From positions 248,001-312,000 of the forward strand of contig CAJNOI010000008.1 in NCBI GenBank assembly GCA_905250115.1: a stretch of 64,000 bases of DNA, read 5' to 3'. Numbering within the stretch: position 1 is the stretch's first letter; each line of letters opens with the position of its first letter. The translations under genes were made by a program, and so were the position numbers. The stretch comes from Adineta steineri (taxonomy: Eukaryota > Rotifera > Eurotatoria > Adinetida > Adinetidae). Below the pieces are notes generated by a model. It did no database searches, was not told where the DNA came from, and was given only the letters and a program-made list of their open reading frames with translations. This document shows, one piece after another, positions 38,477 to 50,153 of the stretch.

Positions 38477-40103
38477 ATGAGTCAAGCAGCTACACAAGTA
38501 CTTCTTGCAGAGACATGGAATGAAAATATTGATCCAACTGGATGGTGGATGAGTGAAAAACTTGATGGTGTTCGGTATGTAATTATTATAAAAAAAAAGA
38601 AGTTTTTTTTTTACATTATTTATTTTTAGAGCATATTGGAGTGGAAGTAATTTTTATTCTCGTCAAGGGAATCTATTTCATGCACCTGATTTCTTCAAGG
38701 CAGCACTTCCTAAAGTACCATTAGATGGAGAAATATGGTAAATTTCTTTCAATGATATTGTCTTAAAAATGAATGGTCATGTTCTAGGTGTGGCCGTGGG
38801 CTGTTTCAAAAGTGTATTAGTATTGTAAAAAAGCAAGCAAATAAAGTTGTACCGGATGATTATAAACTTCTAACTTATTTAGTTTTTGATGCACCATCAC
38901 ACGGTGGAAAATATGAAGATCGTGTTAAATGGTTACAAGCTAATGTTCCACAAGATGATGATAAATGTTATGCGACTATAGTCGGCATTAAAAAATGTCA
39001 AGGAGCTGATGATCTCAAACAATGTTTAGCGAATGTAAATGCAGCAGGTGGAGAGGGAATTATGCTTCGTAAACCAGGTAGTCTTTACGAAAATAAACGT
39101 TCATCTACATTACTTAAAGTAAAAACATTTTATGATGAAGGTAAATTACATATTATTTTGTTAAAAAATTATTTTCTTTGTTAATTTTTTAGAAGCATTA
39201 GTTATTGGTCATAAACCTGGTAAAGGTAATTGTACAGGAATGTTAGGTGCTCTTGAATGTCAATTACCTAATGGAAAACGATTTGATGTTGGTAGTGGAT
39301 TTAATATGGATCAACGACGAAAACCACCAAAAATTAAATCGGTTATTACATTTAAATTTCAAGAATTGTCCAATGCTGGTATTCCACGTTTTCCAGTATT
39401 TCTTCGAATGCGTACTGATTTAACATGGAATGATGTTCTTGAAGCAGCTAAAACAAAAAAACCGGTTAGTGTTATACAAAAAGTTGTACCAACGACAAAA
39501 TTATCTAAACAACATTCAATATTATTTTCTGTTATTCCATCACGTGATGTGAAAAGCGGAAAAAAAATTGTTACATCCGATGATGAAGATGAAGAAACGC
39601 AAGTACCATCATCATCATCGACAAACAAGAACAAAAAAGATACCCGTGAACTATGTCAATATGGAGACAAATGTTATCGAACAAATCCTGATCATCTTAA
39701 ACAATATCAACATCCAACGGTGAAATCAAAATCTAAATTAACGAAATCTAAAACAAAACCACCATGTACATTTGGATCAAAATGTAATCGGCAAAGTTCA
39801 GTTCATTTAGCAAATTTTTCTCATCCTTCAAAATCTGAATCTCATGATCCAATTGATATAGCTGCACAAGAAGAATTACTTGATCCAGATGATTTAGTTG
39901 AAATTGAAGAACCTGCATCACCAACAACAACTGATAATTTACTTGTTAAAGATAAAAATAAAGATCGTCAATTTGATACGAATGATGATGATGATGATGA
40001 TGATCAACCAAGTACGATCAATAAAAAAACAACGAAACGAAAACGAAATCTTGAAGAAAAACCAACAGTTAGATCAACTAGAAAACGTATTAAAAAATCT
40101 TAA
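38477..40103 (+). CDS. Ligase E-like ATP-dependent DNA ligase with two PBZ zinc fingers
   Basis: Four exons (38477-38574, 38630-38737, 38788-39140, 39193-40103) encode 489 aa. The N-terminal adenylation domain has motif I EKLDGVRAYW (AMP-accepting Lys28), PLDGEIW, YLVFDAP, EGIMLRKP and motif V LLKVK. The OB fold (GHKPGKGNCTGMLGALEC...FDVGSGF, RFPVFLRMR) follows at once, with no DNA-binding domain in front. This is the minimal architecture of bacterial ligase E, not of animal ligases 1, 3 or 4. Beyond the OB fold lie two poly(ADP-ribose)-binding PBZ fingers (about residues 340-361 and 376-397; CQYGDKCYRT...HLKQYQHP and CTFGSKCNRQ...HLANFSHP), an acidic Asp run and a basic tail (KRKRN, RKRIKKS) likely to be a nuclear signal. 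I recall that a bacterial-type ligase E acquired by transfer is induced by radiation in the bdelloid Adineta vaga; this gene fits that family. It now has introns and shares a promoter region with PLPP. Confidence 0.9.
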
Positions 40104-40577
40104 ATATATAATATTTATAAAGACCGATATTTTTTTGCTTTATTTTAACGTATCATTAGTCTTTAGAAAACAAATTTTTAATGTTTATATTCTTTACCCA
40201 AATGAATACATACAAATAAAAAAGAAATTAATTAAATAAAACATATAGAGATAAGACAAAGAATCTTTTGTCTTTGTTTTTCTTTATATTAGAATATTTT
40301 TGTTTTTCTACTAGACAATGATTGTCATCCGACAAAATTCTTATTATATACAAATAAAAAAAGAAAGAAAGAAAGAAAGAATGAAACAACAACGTAACAA
40401 AACAACACAAGGCTTCGTATAAGTGACAGGTGACTAGAATGCGTAGAAAATATGTTTGAACTGTATACGGCATGTATAGAAGGACGAAGAATGAGAACAC
40501 AGGGTTATCGGCAAAAATTACATTCACAGTTATATCTATAATGGAAAAAGAAAGAAAGAATTGATAAACATTTTTTA
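40104..40577. other. Convergent 3' region of ligase and Kv4, with a (GAAA)n tract
   Basis: AT-rich 3' ends of two convergent genes 474 nt apart, so the transcripts may overlap. A (GAAA)n tract spans about 40361-40380. Confidence 0.5.
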
Positions 40578-43500
40578 TTATTTTTCGTTCGTTAATTTTA
40601 CGGTTTCTTGTTCATCAGATTGTTTATCTACGATTAAAGATGTATTTGTTAATCTATGAGATGCATAATCAGTAATACTTGATGGTGATCTTACACGACC
40701 GACATCAGGTTTTAATAATAATTCATCTACGGTTGTTTCATTTGTTGAACCATGTTCATATACTGTTGTTAAACTATTTGCTTTTCGATTTAATTGATTT
40801 CGAGATCCTTTATCAAATGGATAATTTAAATCAAAACGATTCGATGCAGATAATAATGGACTAAGAACATTGGAATGAAGTACAACATCATGTTGTAATA
40901 AAGAAGGAATTGTTATAGATGTAGTTGAAGTTTGTAGTAATTGTTGTTGTTCTGGCGGCGGTGGTATCACATTTATTGCAGTCACATTATGTGATAATGT
41001 TAATGAAGTACGAGGAGTTAATGATGATGGTACACGTAAATCAACTAATTCTTCATCGAATTCATCACCACTGATATTAGCATTATTAATATTATTTGCA
41101 CGATCCTTAAATAGCAATGACAGATTAAATATGATTTATGAAGAGAAAAAAAACAAATTAACGATTCGCTTATGCTTTCGTACTGTTTTTCAAAGAATTT
41201 AGCTGAGCTAGATGACGCTATATTACTGCAGAGTAACGATAAATTTTTTTTACAATACTCATTAATTAAAGAATAGAATAGCAAATGTTCTTTTAGTTGA
41301 TCGATCAAAATGTGAAACCGACTAATCTAAAATCTTAGTATCGAATTAAAGTGGAATGAATCATTACATATATTTTATTAGAAAGCTAAATTCATCCACT
41401 GAAAAATGAAGAATCGTTTTTTAAAACAAGTTCGATTTATGAAATATGTTTAATACTTACGGCACTTAGTTTATAAGAATTTTTTCTTCGTCTTCGTGGT
41501 CCACAACACCACCACTTCCGACGATTTAATAGAAAATGACTAGTTGGCGAAGCAAATCGTCCTAAACCAGCCATAGCATTACTGCCTGGAATAAGACTTG
41601 TACCAGCACCACTACTCATCAATGCATCTGGACCCATTTCAATAAACTCACGATCCTTAAAATAAAATTATAACAATTTAAATTCTTTTATAGAAAAAGA
41701 ATTTTTTTTCTCATACAGTTGTTAATTCTAAACAACGCAATAGATGATGATGTTGTAATTCAAATGGATTGACAAAATTTTTCTCAGCAGATGAATTTGG
41801 ATCATCAGAATGTTGTTCACGACGTCTTTTAGCAGCTACAAATGCATTACTTGTTGCATTACGTGCTAAACGTATACGAATTTGACGTGCTTTTCGTTGA
41901 GCTTTCATTTTATCTGCTCGTTGACTTTGATGATAAATACGACTAAAATTTGATACAATAACAGGTACGGGAAGTGCAATGACAAGGACACCACTTAAAC
42001 TGCATACACCACCAACAAGTTTTCCTGCCCTAGATAAATTATTTATTATTCATTTTAAATCAAAATCTATATCTATATCATTTATCTTACCAAGTTTTTG
42101 GTACCATATCACCATACCTATAAAATAATCGTTACATAATATATATTATGAATTGATTCCTTAGGGTATTATTGTCATTCAATAAGTATTATTAACACTT
42201 TAGCTCTTTTATAATACATATATATATTACTCTGAAGGACTTTATATTAATCTCAATGTCTTAGACATCCTTAAATCGGTTTAAATACTAGTTCTAAATG
42301 GTTATATATAAGTATACATCTCATAAGTTGTAATTACTTTTATTTTACTATAAAAAAAATATCAAGTGACTTCTCAAACATATCTCAGATCATATTTCAA
42401 TACAAAAAAATTAATTAATAATTTCTTACCCAAGTGTTGTCATTGTAACAATAGTATACCAAAATGCAGCTGGTATAGATGTAAATTTTGTATGTACGAC
42501 ACTTTTTTCTGCATAATACATAACAGTTGCAAATATAATAATTGCCATTGTTAATGAAAATAATAGAAAACCAAGTTCACTGGCACAACTTTTTAATGTA
42601 TAACCTAATACTCTTAAACCTTGACTATGACGTGAAAATTTAAATATACGAAAAACACGAAATACACGAAGTGTAACAAATGCTCCGCTAACTTCGCCTT
42701 TTTGATTCATAAATAAACCAATATAATATGGCATTATAGCAACAACATCGATAACAGACTAAAGAAAAATTGCAAAAAAATAAAATATTCATCTCTTTCC
42801 TTTGTTTCATTCTCACCATAACTGATCGAACAAACTTTAATCGATCAGGTGCTGCATAAAGACGTAGGAAATATTCAACAGTAAAAATCATGACACAAGC
42901 TGTGTCAAGACAAAAAAATTGACGAGAAAAACGTTCACCACATGATCTTGGATAACCTGTTTCAGGATCCGGTCCACATGCAACAGTATCTAAGACGTTT
43001 GCAATAACACTAACAGCAATAAAAAATCCTGTTACATAATAAAATACAGATGCCATTGTTGAAACTTGAGGATTTTCAAATGCACGCCACATTGTTTCAC
43101 GTTTTGATTGTGGTTTTGGTTGGGTTTTATCTTCATCTTCATGTAAACGATCATCAATAAGTCTTTCTGTATTTTCACGTTTACGATCTCTATAATCTTC
43201 ATAGCAACAATCACCAATTATATCAGGTAATATACCAAAAAAAGCTAATTCTTCATCATATGCAGCAATACATTCATGTTTTGGATAATGTAATTTACCG
43301 GTACGATAAAAATTTAATATAACACGAAATACATCAGGATCGCGATCAAAGAAATATTCATGTGTATCTTCATCATAGAAAAATTCTTTTTCATTTGAAC
43401 CTAATAAAGAATCAGGATATTTTTCTAATGTTGATCGCCAACATTCAAAACGACGACCACTAATATTAATAATAAGTTTTTCATCACAACGACGTTCACC

Positions 43501-43665
43501 AACAGTTGTTGCCGAAGCTGATGTTGTTGACGTTGAAGGTGATGACGGTGAGCCCCCACTTGTTGGAATACGAAATGGTGGTGGTGGTAAAGGATTTTTT
43601 GCTAATGGAACCCAACCAATAGCTGCTGCTCGAGCAAATGGAAGCCATGCAGCAACACTTGCCAT
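40578..43665 (-). CDS. KCND: Voltage-gated A-type potassium channel, Kv4/Shal family
   Basis: Six coding exons (43665-42817, 42758-42430, 42117-42091, 42029-41717, 41655-41461, 41105-40578) give 746 aa. The first 18 residues, [18 protein letters not shown], are the Kv4 signature that binds KChIP subunits and drives inactivation. A T1 tetramerisation domain (ISGRRFECW...[34 protein letters not shown]) is followed by S1-S6, an S4 with five basic positions ([19 protein letters not shown]), pore TMTTLGYGD, S6 with [14 protein letters not shown], and the conserved tail [13 protein letters not shown]. Kv4 channels carry subthreshold A-type current in neurons and muscle. Between T1 and S1 the linker is acidic; there is a Ser/Pro insert before T1. 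The distal C-terminus is divergent and ends ETVKLTNEK, lacking the usual VSAL end. Confidence 0.96.
42091..42117 (-). other. KCND: 27-nt microexon encoding the K+ selectivity filter
   Basis: Flanked by an AG acceptor (42118-42119 on the plus strand as CT) and a GTAAGA donor. It encodes YGDMVPKT plus split codons at both ends: TTLG ends the exon before, and the filter completes as GYGD only after splicing. Total coding length is in frame only with this exon. Confidence 0.9.
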
Positions 43666-46600
43666 ATTCCTTAGTTAATGGTTCGTTTTTTTTTATTTTA
43701 GATAACCTATAAATAAAGTTTCATTGATAAACATATTTATTTATGTCTTATTGTCCATTAGTTAATTTATTAAATAGGATGACTTTTTCTTCTTTTTTCT
43801 TTCCAAGTCGTTTTCTTTTTTTTTCCCTTGACTAGATGTGTCTTTTTTTTTGATACCCATTAATTTTGTGTACGACTATTATTAATCGTGTAGAAATAAA
43901 AGAAAACAAGAATGAAAGAGAAGTAAAAGAGGGAAAAGAGAAGATGATGGAAAAGAATGAAAGAATAAAATAAGATCGAGAAGAATAATATTGATATTTG
44001 CTAATTAACAATACAAACCTACTGTGCGCCTATGCGCGCACTTAACAATTTCACTTGTAACAATGCACGATGTGTTGATAGCTTGCTTTGTTTATTACGT
44101 TTAGTTGATAAAACATTGAATTGAATAAGAAAAATAATAAAAAAAAAGAACTAGATGATCATTAACTTGTAACGTAACGTTGGTTGCAAGATAGAATCGT
44201 TATATAAATATATATCTTGAAAAACGATAGTGAAATATAAGTAGTTTGTTAAAATTAAAAGGAAATAGAGAGTAAAAGTGAACATGTTTCTTAATAAACC
44301 AATAAGTGGATAAAAACAAAATCTATGTACGTGCATAAGGTCATAATTGCTCCAGTAAATTAGATGCTAGGAAACGGACAATAGAATAAAAAAAAAAAAG
44401 AAGCAAAGCCAAAGACGACACAATGAACAAGAAGACGAAGACGAAGAAGAAGAAGAAGAAGAATGGAAAGGCGAAGAACTCAACTATCGCCCTGGTGAGT
44501 GTCAATTCGGAGAGGCGCTAAGACTGCAAGTAACAGCATATAAAGAAAACGATATAAGACATAGAACATTATGACGATGAAATAGTGCAAAGACAGAGAA
44601 AGAACTCGTCTTTTAGAAAGGAAAAGCAACGAGATATCTCAATCAATGTTGAATGTGTATGTGTGTTTGCATCAAGCGCACGTCATAAAGAAGAATTGCA
44701 GAGACCTTTGTATGTGCTCCATTATGATTATTTTCCGGTAGTCTCGTTTTTTTTCTGCTGCTACTTCTATAGCTGCTGCTACTACTACCACCATAGCTAG
44801 CATCGACGTTGTCGTCGTCTCGTCAAGCACGACAACCTTCAAGCACATGTGTCTACTCTCACTCCCTATCTCTATCGTAGTTCTCGTTACTGAATGCTCA
44901 GCCAAGGCAAGCGAGCGAACTGATTTCTTCTTCTTGTTCTTCTTTTAGATTTTTTTTTCTCTTTATTTTTTTCTTTTTTTTTTCTTTTTGGTCGTTTCTG
45001 TTGTTCCATACACTCGTCATCGAATGAAGTCGAGTGGTGATAGTAGTTCTCGACGCTTTAAGATAAGTTTGATTGTTGAACGCATATTATAGCATTATGC
45101 ATGTTGGCATCAATGAGTCTAATCAAGTGCTTGTATCTATGCATCTAATTCAAAATCAATCATAATGTGTATTATGAATAAAGATTAGAATTAGTATGCA
45201 AATAATAAAAAAATAAGTGAATGATTACATGATATAATAGTACTAGTAATCGCTACAACAGGAGTACTTTGTAATAGAAACAAGAGTGTCACATCTGTTT
45301 GCTATCGAACAAACAAATCAACGAGAACACGAGACACTTGAGTCTTTTTTTGTTGTTGTTATCGTTGATACTATTTTGCATAAGTAAATGAAACAAGACG
45401 GATCTATCAAAAACAAAAAATTCTTATAGTAAAAGTCAAGTTAGATATTTTTTTATGTAGATATAAACACTTTTAGATCTATGATATCTTAATTAATATT
45501 CTAATTATATGATATGAATATTTCCTATAGCTATCTATTACTAATGCCTTACAAAATACGAGTAATCGCAGTGATGGAAAAATGCTAAAAATAATAAGAA
45601 CAGTGCCATCACATTAAGAAACAGTTGAATGAATGACTGTATGCTTGCATTAGTATGCTATTATATCTAAATCTATATATATGCAGAAACAGTCAAGTGT
45701 TTTCTCTTCTAGTATGGATCTATGGCATTTTAGATGAATGAATGGATGAATGCAAGGATTAATAGCAGTATGTGCGTGTATGTGTATACATATGTATATA
45801 AATATATGTATATATAAATAATAATTTAATATATATTGTCATTGAGATCTGTCTTGTGCTAGGAATTTCTATAATTTCTGTCTCCTGGCTTTGTCATATT
45901 TAATTCGATCGTCAGTTACTAATGTACACAAAACACGACATATCAATCAATCAATCATAATCATAATCATGCAATTAGGTATTTAGCATTGTCAACATTC
46001 TATTTGTTTCCAAACTATCCTCCTCCTATGGATTCTCATTATAATCAAACTCACGCATAGCTAGTCAAAATCAACAAAAAACAAAATAATGCGATAGAAT
46101 GAACAGTCAATCATTCGATTAATCTTTGTGTTCCTATTTTTTTCTTTTTGTTACTAGTTGTTTATCTACGTCAGCAGTAGAAAATAGGAATGAGAATAAG
46201 AGCCTGCGACCAACTCTACTTATGAGTCTCAAAAGAATTCATATTGAAAATATGTGCTCTCTCTCTCTATTTGTTGTGTGACAATGATAACATAGAGCAG
46301 GGAGTATGCAACTACAAGTGACATCGTTCAGTCAGATGTCGATCATTATTATTTTCAAACGAAACAAAACTAGAGGAATAAATGCTAGCAGCCAATCTTT
46401 AAAACATGCTATATTTCGTGATAGAAATGTCTATGACGTCGATAATGCTCTTCATGTCAATATAACACTAGATAATTAACTTAGTACGAAACTACCAGGA
46501 AACTACGGTTCAACATTAGGTGTCAAGCATGTCAAAAAAACGTATGCAATGAGTCGAGATAAATACTAACGTGTCATTTCTTTCTTATAAAATCATTTTT

Positions 46601-47112
46601 TTTTGGTACTTGTAAGTATGTACACCTACCTGTGACCTCTGATAGGACTATTTCTTCTTCATTATATAAGTGAGAAAGATTTGAGATAGCTTAGTTGAAA
46701 CAAAATACAAAAGGATATGGGATAAATATAATATGTGTATTGTTTCTTCTGATCTAAGTTGAACTGTATTTATGGAGAAAGGATTATTACAAAGCGTTCT
46801 TAATACAAGTAAAAAATCAATTACTCTCCTATACAGAAAACAAATCAAATGAGAATATGTAAGATGATATAATAATATCTAGAAAATAAAACGAAAAAAT
46901 ATAAATAGTTATATAGTTAAGGCAACTGTATAGAGGTGACCTCTAGGAAACTCAAATGTAACAATTGGTTAGTGATGAATATATATGAAAAGATTTCTTT
47001 AACGCTATCAGCAACGTTATATTAATACATTGATTTTAGCGAGATAAGAATTATAGTGAGTTGTTTTCTTATCCATTTATCGTGATAATTCTCATCAGTT
47101 ATTTGTGTTTTT
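43666..47112. other. Gene-free region between divergent Kv4 and SMARCE1
   Basis: About 3.4 kb. It holds purine-rich simple repeats (GAAGAC/GAA runs near 44425-44462), a pyrimidine-rich stretch (44927-45000), and otherwise AT-rich sequence. It should include the promoters of both genes. Open frames here are simple-sequence artefacts; no transposon ends or RNA genes seen. Confidence 0.45.
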
Positions 47113-48983
47113 TTGATGTCTCAAAATTCAGGACCATTTCTTGTTTCTTCTCATGGACACCCAGCATACAATCCACGATTACCATCATCATCATCATCTT
47201 CATCTTCAAAGCGAATAGGTAATAGTCCTATATCTACTAGTCATTCATCGAGTACATCTACTGGTTCAAATATGAATATTCCATCTATACATCCAACAAT
47301 GCGATCAAATAATTCGATGGGATCTATGAAATCAAGTCCTATTAATATGAATCCATTGGATAAATCAAATTCATTACCATATTCATCACGCTATAATACA
47401 CGTAAAACTTGGTCTATGCCACGCAATTTTCATGGTATCTATTTCTACATATATAAAATTCAATAATAAAAAATTTTCATTCTAGACAAAAATACTCGTA
47501 CTCATGATGAACATGAATCTTCATATCATCGTCCTGGTTTAGTAACTCATAATATTCCATCCGATAGTATTAACAAAACGTCATTTACAATTGAACCATC
47601 AATAGATGATAATGATGAAGCAGATGAGATTTATTTTTCTTCACGACATATAGCGGCTGCACGTTTTCAACGTAATCAACGTTGTATACATGAAATATTT
47701 AATCAAGTATGCATACCAGATTTACGATCAAATGTTAGCGTTGATCGTATATTAACATTACGTCGCCAAGTTAATGCATTGAAGACTCATCGTGAAACAT
47801 TTGAAAAAGATTTAAATGATTTAGAAGAAAAACATTTAGATAAAAAACGAAAATTTCAAGAGTTAAATGAAAAATTTTATAATGAATATACTGAAGCATC
47901 ATCAACAAATTTGACTGAAGAAAAAATGAATGAAATATTACAAAAATATGAAGCAATGGAAAAACAACAAAAAGAAAAACAATTAGTTTTACAACAACAG
48001 TTACAATCGCAACCGCAACTACCAGAAACTGTTGCATCAGTAGCACAGACACAACCTTTACTTTCAACAATAACAGTATCACAACCAACTACACCAGTAT
48101 TAACAAAAACCGAATCTACACCTGCTGTAGAAACTTCAGAACAGCAGACATCAGCATTATTGTCTACTGAGCACACTCAGTTACCATCGTCAGAAACTGT
48201 ATCAACCTCCATACCTTCTTCTCATCCTATATCAAATCCATTACCAGCTTCTCAAGCTATTTCTACTCAATTACCAACAACACAACCTATACAATCTCAA
48301 ACACCACCTTCACAACCTCAATTTTCACCGAAACCATCTGCAATGCAGCAAACTCCACTATCAACTCATCCGCAACAATCAACACCAACATCTCAAGGTT
48401 ATCCAATGATGCATCCAGGAAGTGGTTATGTATCAGCACCTGGTTATGGTCATTCTCAACAAGTTCAATATCGACCACCAATGCATCAACGATCAGCACA
48501 ATATTCATCTAATGTACCATGGCAACAACAACAACAACAATGGCAAACGAACACATACGGTAATGATTCAACTAAGATTTCACTTTATATAACTGATATA
48601 GAATATTATTCATTCTAGATCCTCGTTATTACAATTCATATCCTCCTAATGTTCCATGGTCTCAACAACAGCAACAACAATGGCAAACTAATCAACATCA
48701 ACAACAAATGGGGATGGCTTCGCAAATGCGTGGTTCTCATCATCATCAACAACAACCACAAATGCATCCTCATTATGGATATAGTGGTACAACTCCAACA
48801 TGGAATTCTGGAGCACATCCATCTCAACAATATGGTTATCCACAAAATTCATCGTATGATCCTTCACTTGTATCGGCACATCCACAACAACAACAATATT
48901 ATTCACCATCTCAAAGTCATAATCCGTCACAAAGTTATGAGTATGGTCCACCACCTCAACAACCACCACAACAGATAAACTGA
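47113..48983 (+). CDS. SMARCE1: SWI/SNF subunit BAF57/SMARCE1, apparently lacking its HMG box
   Basis: Exons 47113-47434, 47486-48559 and 48619-48983; 586 aa. The central part matches BAF57: an acidic IDDNDEADEIYFSSRHI, then AAARFQRNQRCIHEIFNQ, PDLRSNVSVDRILTLRRQV, and the coiled coil EEKHLDKKRKFQELNEKF that anchors the subunit in the BAF/PBAF remodeller. In other animals an HMG box stands between the N-terminus and this block. Here there is only a Ser-rich N-terminus with a fragment resembling the start of the box (LPYSSRYNTRKTWSMPRN), then about 70 unrelated residues; the intron at that point is 51 nt and cannot hide it. The C-terminus is a long Gln/Pro/Ser/Tyr-rich tail, unlike the acidic vertebrate one. 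First gene of a tight four-gene plus-strand run. Confidence 0.88.
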
Positions 48984-49109
48984 GAATAATTTTTTTTTAT
49001 TTGTTAAATTTTAAGAATACTTTCTTTTATTCGTTTTTTTTAATTATATGTGCAAATGTTTATCTGTATATGTTAATTAACATATATGTAAAAGAAAATC
49101 TTCTTTTTA

Positions 49110-49111
49110 AG
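49110..49111 (+). promoter_or_regulatory. Candidate spliced-leader acceptor of COX7C
   Basis: TTCTTTTTAAG lies 9 nt before the COX7C ATG, in an intergenic gap of only 137 nt. It is a polypyrimidine-AG with no upstream first exon in sight. Confidence 0.5.
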
Positions 49112-49120
49112 ATCTAAATA

Positions 49121-49420
49121 ATGTCATCACTTCGATCTGCTCTTACTTTGGCACCGAAAGTAGCCGGTCGTCGACAATTTAGTTTAACTTCACGAAAACG
49201 TTTACAAGACAATTGGGATCAAGAAGCTTTACCTGGTTCTAATGTTCCATTTAATGGTAAACGAAATTTAGAATAAAAACAAAATAACTTTTCGGATTTT
49301 TTCTTTTTAGCAAATAGCAAATGGGGTTTAGCAACAACTTTGATTCTCTATGTATCATCAGCTGTTGCTGTTCCATTCTTTGCTATGCGTTGGCAATTAC
49401 TTAAAAAACGTGCTGGATAA
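49121..49420 (+). CDS. COX7C: Cytochrome c oxidase subunit 7C (mitochondrial)
   Basis: Two exons joined at 49254/49311 within PFN|ANSKWG. A basic, Ser-rich presequence (MSSLRSALTLAPKVAGRRQF) is followed by the mature protein: PGSNVPFN, KWGLATTLILYVSSAVAVPF as the single membrane helix, then MRWQLLKKRAG. The PGSNxPF...RxQLLKK frame is that of COX7C/VIIIa of complex IV in the inner mitochondrial membrane. Length is typical for the precursor plus a few residues. It begins 137 nt after SMARCE1 and ends 166 nt before TRAPPC2. Confidence 0.92.
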
Positions 49421-49584
49421 AAGAAATTTAGATTATTCATTTGTTTCTTTTTCTTCCTTTTCCTATGAAAAAAAAATCCTTACATTCTTTATAGTTAGAA
49501 TAAAAGATATTCTTGTCATATCCTTCCTTTTTTTTCTCATAAATAAAACACATTTCTCCTTTGTTTTTTTTTAAACTAAATTTT

Positions 49585-49586
49585 AG
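49585..49586 (+). promoter_or_regulatory. Candidate spliced-leader acceptor of TRAPPC2
   Basis: A T-rich run ends TTTTAG directly against the ATG (49587), which would leave no 5' UTR at all unless a leader is added by trans-splicing. Confidence 0.55.
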
Positions 49587-50033
49587 ATGACATCATCATC
49601 ATCATCCTCGAATTATTATTTCGTTATTGTTGGTCATGCTGATCAGGTTGTTTATGAAATTGAATTAGGTGGTACTACTGGACAAATAGCACCAACAACA
49701 GACAACCGTCATTTAAATCAATTTATCGCACATGCTGCACTTGATCTTGTCGATGAAGCAATGTGGCGCAATTCAACAACATATTTGAAACAAGTTGATA
49801 AATTTAATGAATGGATTGTTTCAGCATATGTAACGGCTGGTGGTCTACGATTTCTTTTTCTCTATGAACATTTACCACGTACTGGTGAAGATGGTTTAAA
49901 AAATTTTCTGACAGAAATCTATGAAACATATGTTAAACTTTTACTTAATCCATTTTATATACCGGATAAACCGATACGATCAGGAGCATTTGATAAAAAA
50001 ATTCAAACTATAGCTCGAAAATGGATTTTATAA
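49587..50033 (+). CDS. TRAPPC2: Trafficking protein particle complex subunit 2 (sedlin)
   Basis: Single exon of 148 aa. A longin-like fold with YYFVIVGHADQVVYEIE, the signature NRHLNQFIAHAALDLVDEAM, YLKQVDKFNEWIVSAYVTAG and LLNPFYIPDKPIRSGAFDKK, colinear with human sedlin (140 aa). It belongs to TRAPP II/III, tethering vesicles between ER and Golgi, and is needed for procollagen export. It is the only intronless conserved animal gene here, and sits between COX7C and DNMBP with 166 and 120 nt of spacing. Confidence 0.96.
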   Translation: MTSSSSSSNYYFVIVGHADQVVYEIELGGTTGQIAPTTDNRHLNQFIAHAALDLVDEAMWRNSTTYLKQVDKFNEWIVSAYVTAGGLRFLFLYEHLPRTGEDGLKNFLTEIYETYVKLLLNPFYIPDKPIRSGAFDKKIQTIARKWIL

Positions 50034-50133
50034 AAAAACAAAAAATCGAGAGAAAAACATAAATAAATACATACATATATATATACGACCTGTGATTTGC
50101 AATATAATTTTTATGTAATGATTTTCTTGTTGT

Positions 50134-50135
50134 AG
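50134..50135 (+). promoter_or_regulatory. Candidate spliced-leader acceptor of DNMBP
   Basis: ATTTTCTTGTTGTAG ends 18 nt before the ATG (50154), only about 100 nt after the TRAPPC2 stop. Confidence 0.5.
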
Positions 50136-50153
50136 ATTGTTAATAAAAAATTA

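Noticed and set aside
44585-44905. Small frames on both strands between Kv4 and SMARCE1
   Set aside because: Simple-sequence (CTG/CTA and GAA) composition, no domain and no conservation recalled.
47771-48176. Minus-strand Val/Leu-rich frames in SMARCE1
   Set aside because: Antisense of CAA/ACA-rich coding repeats; no independent support.
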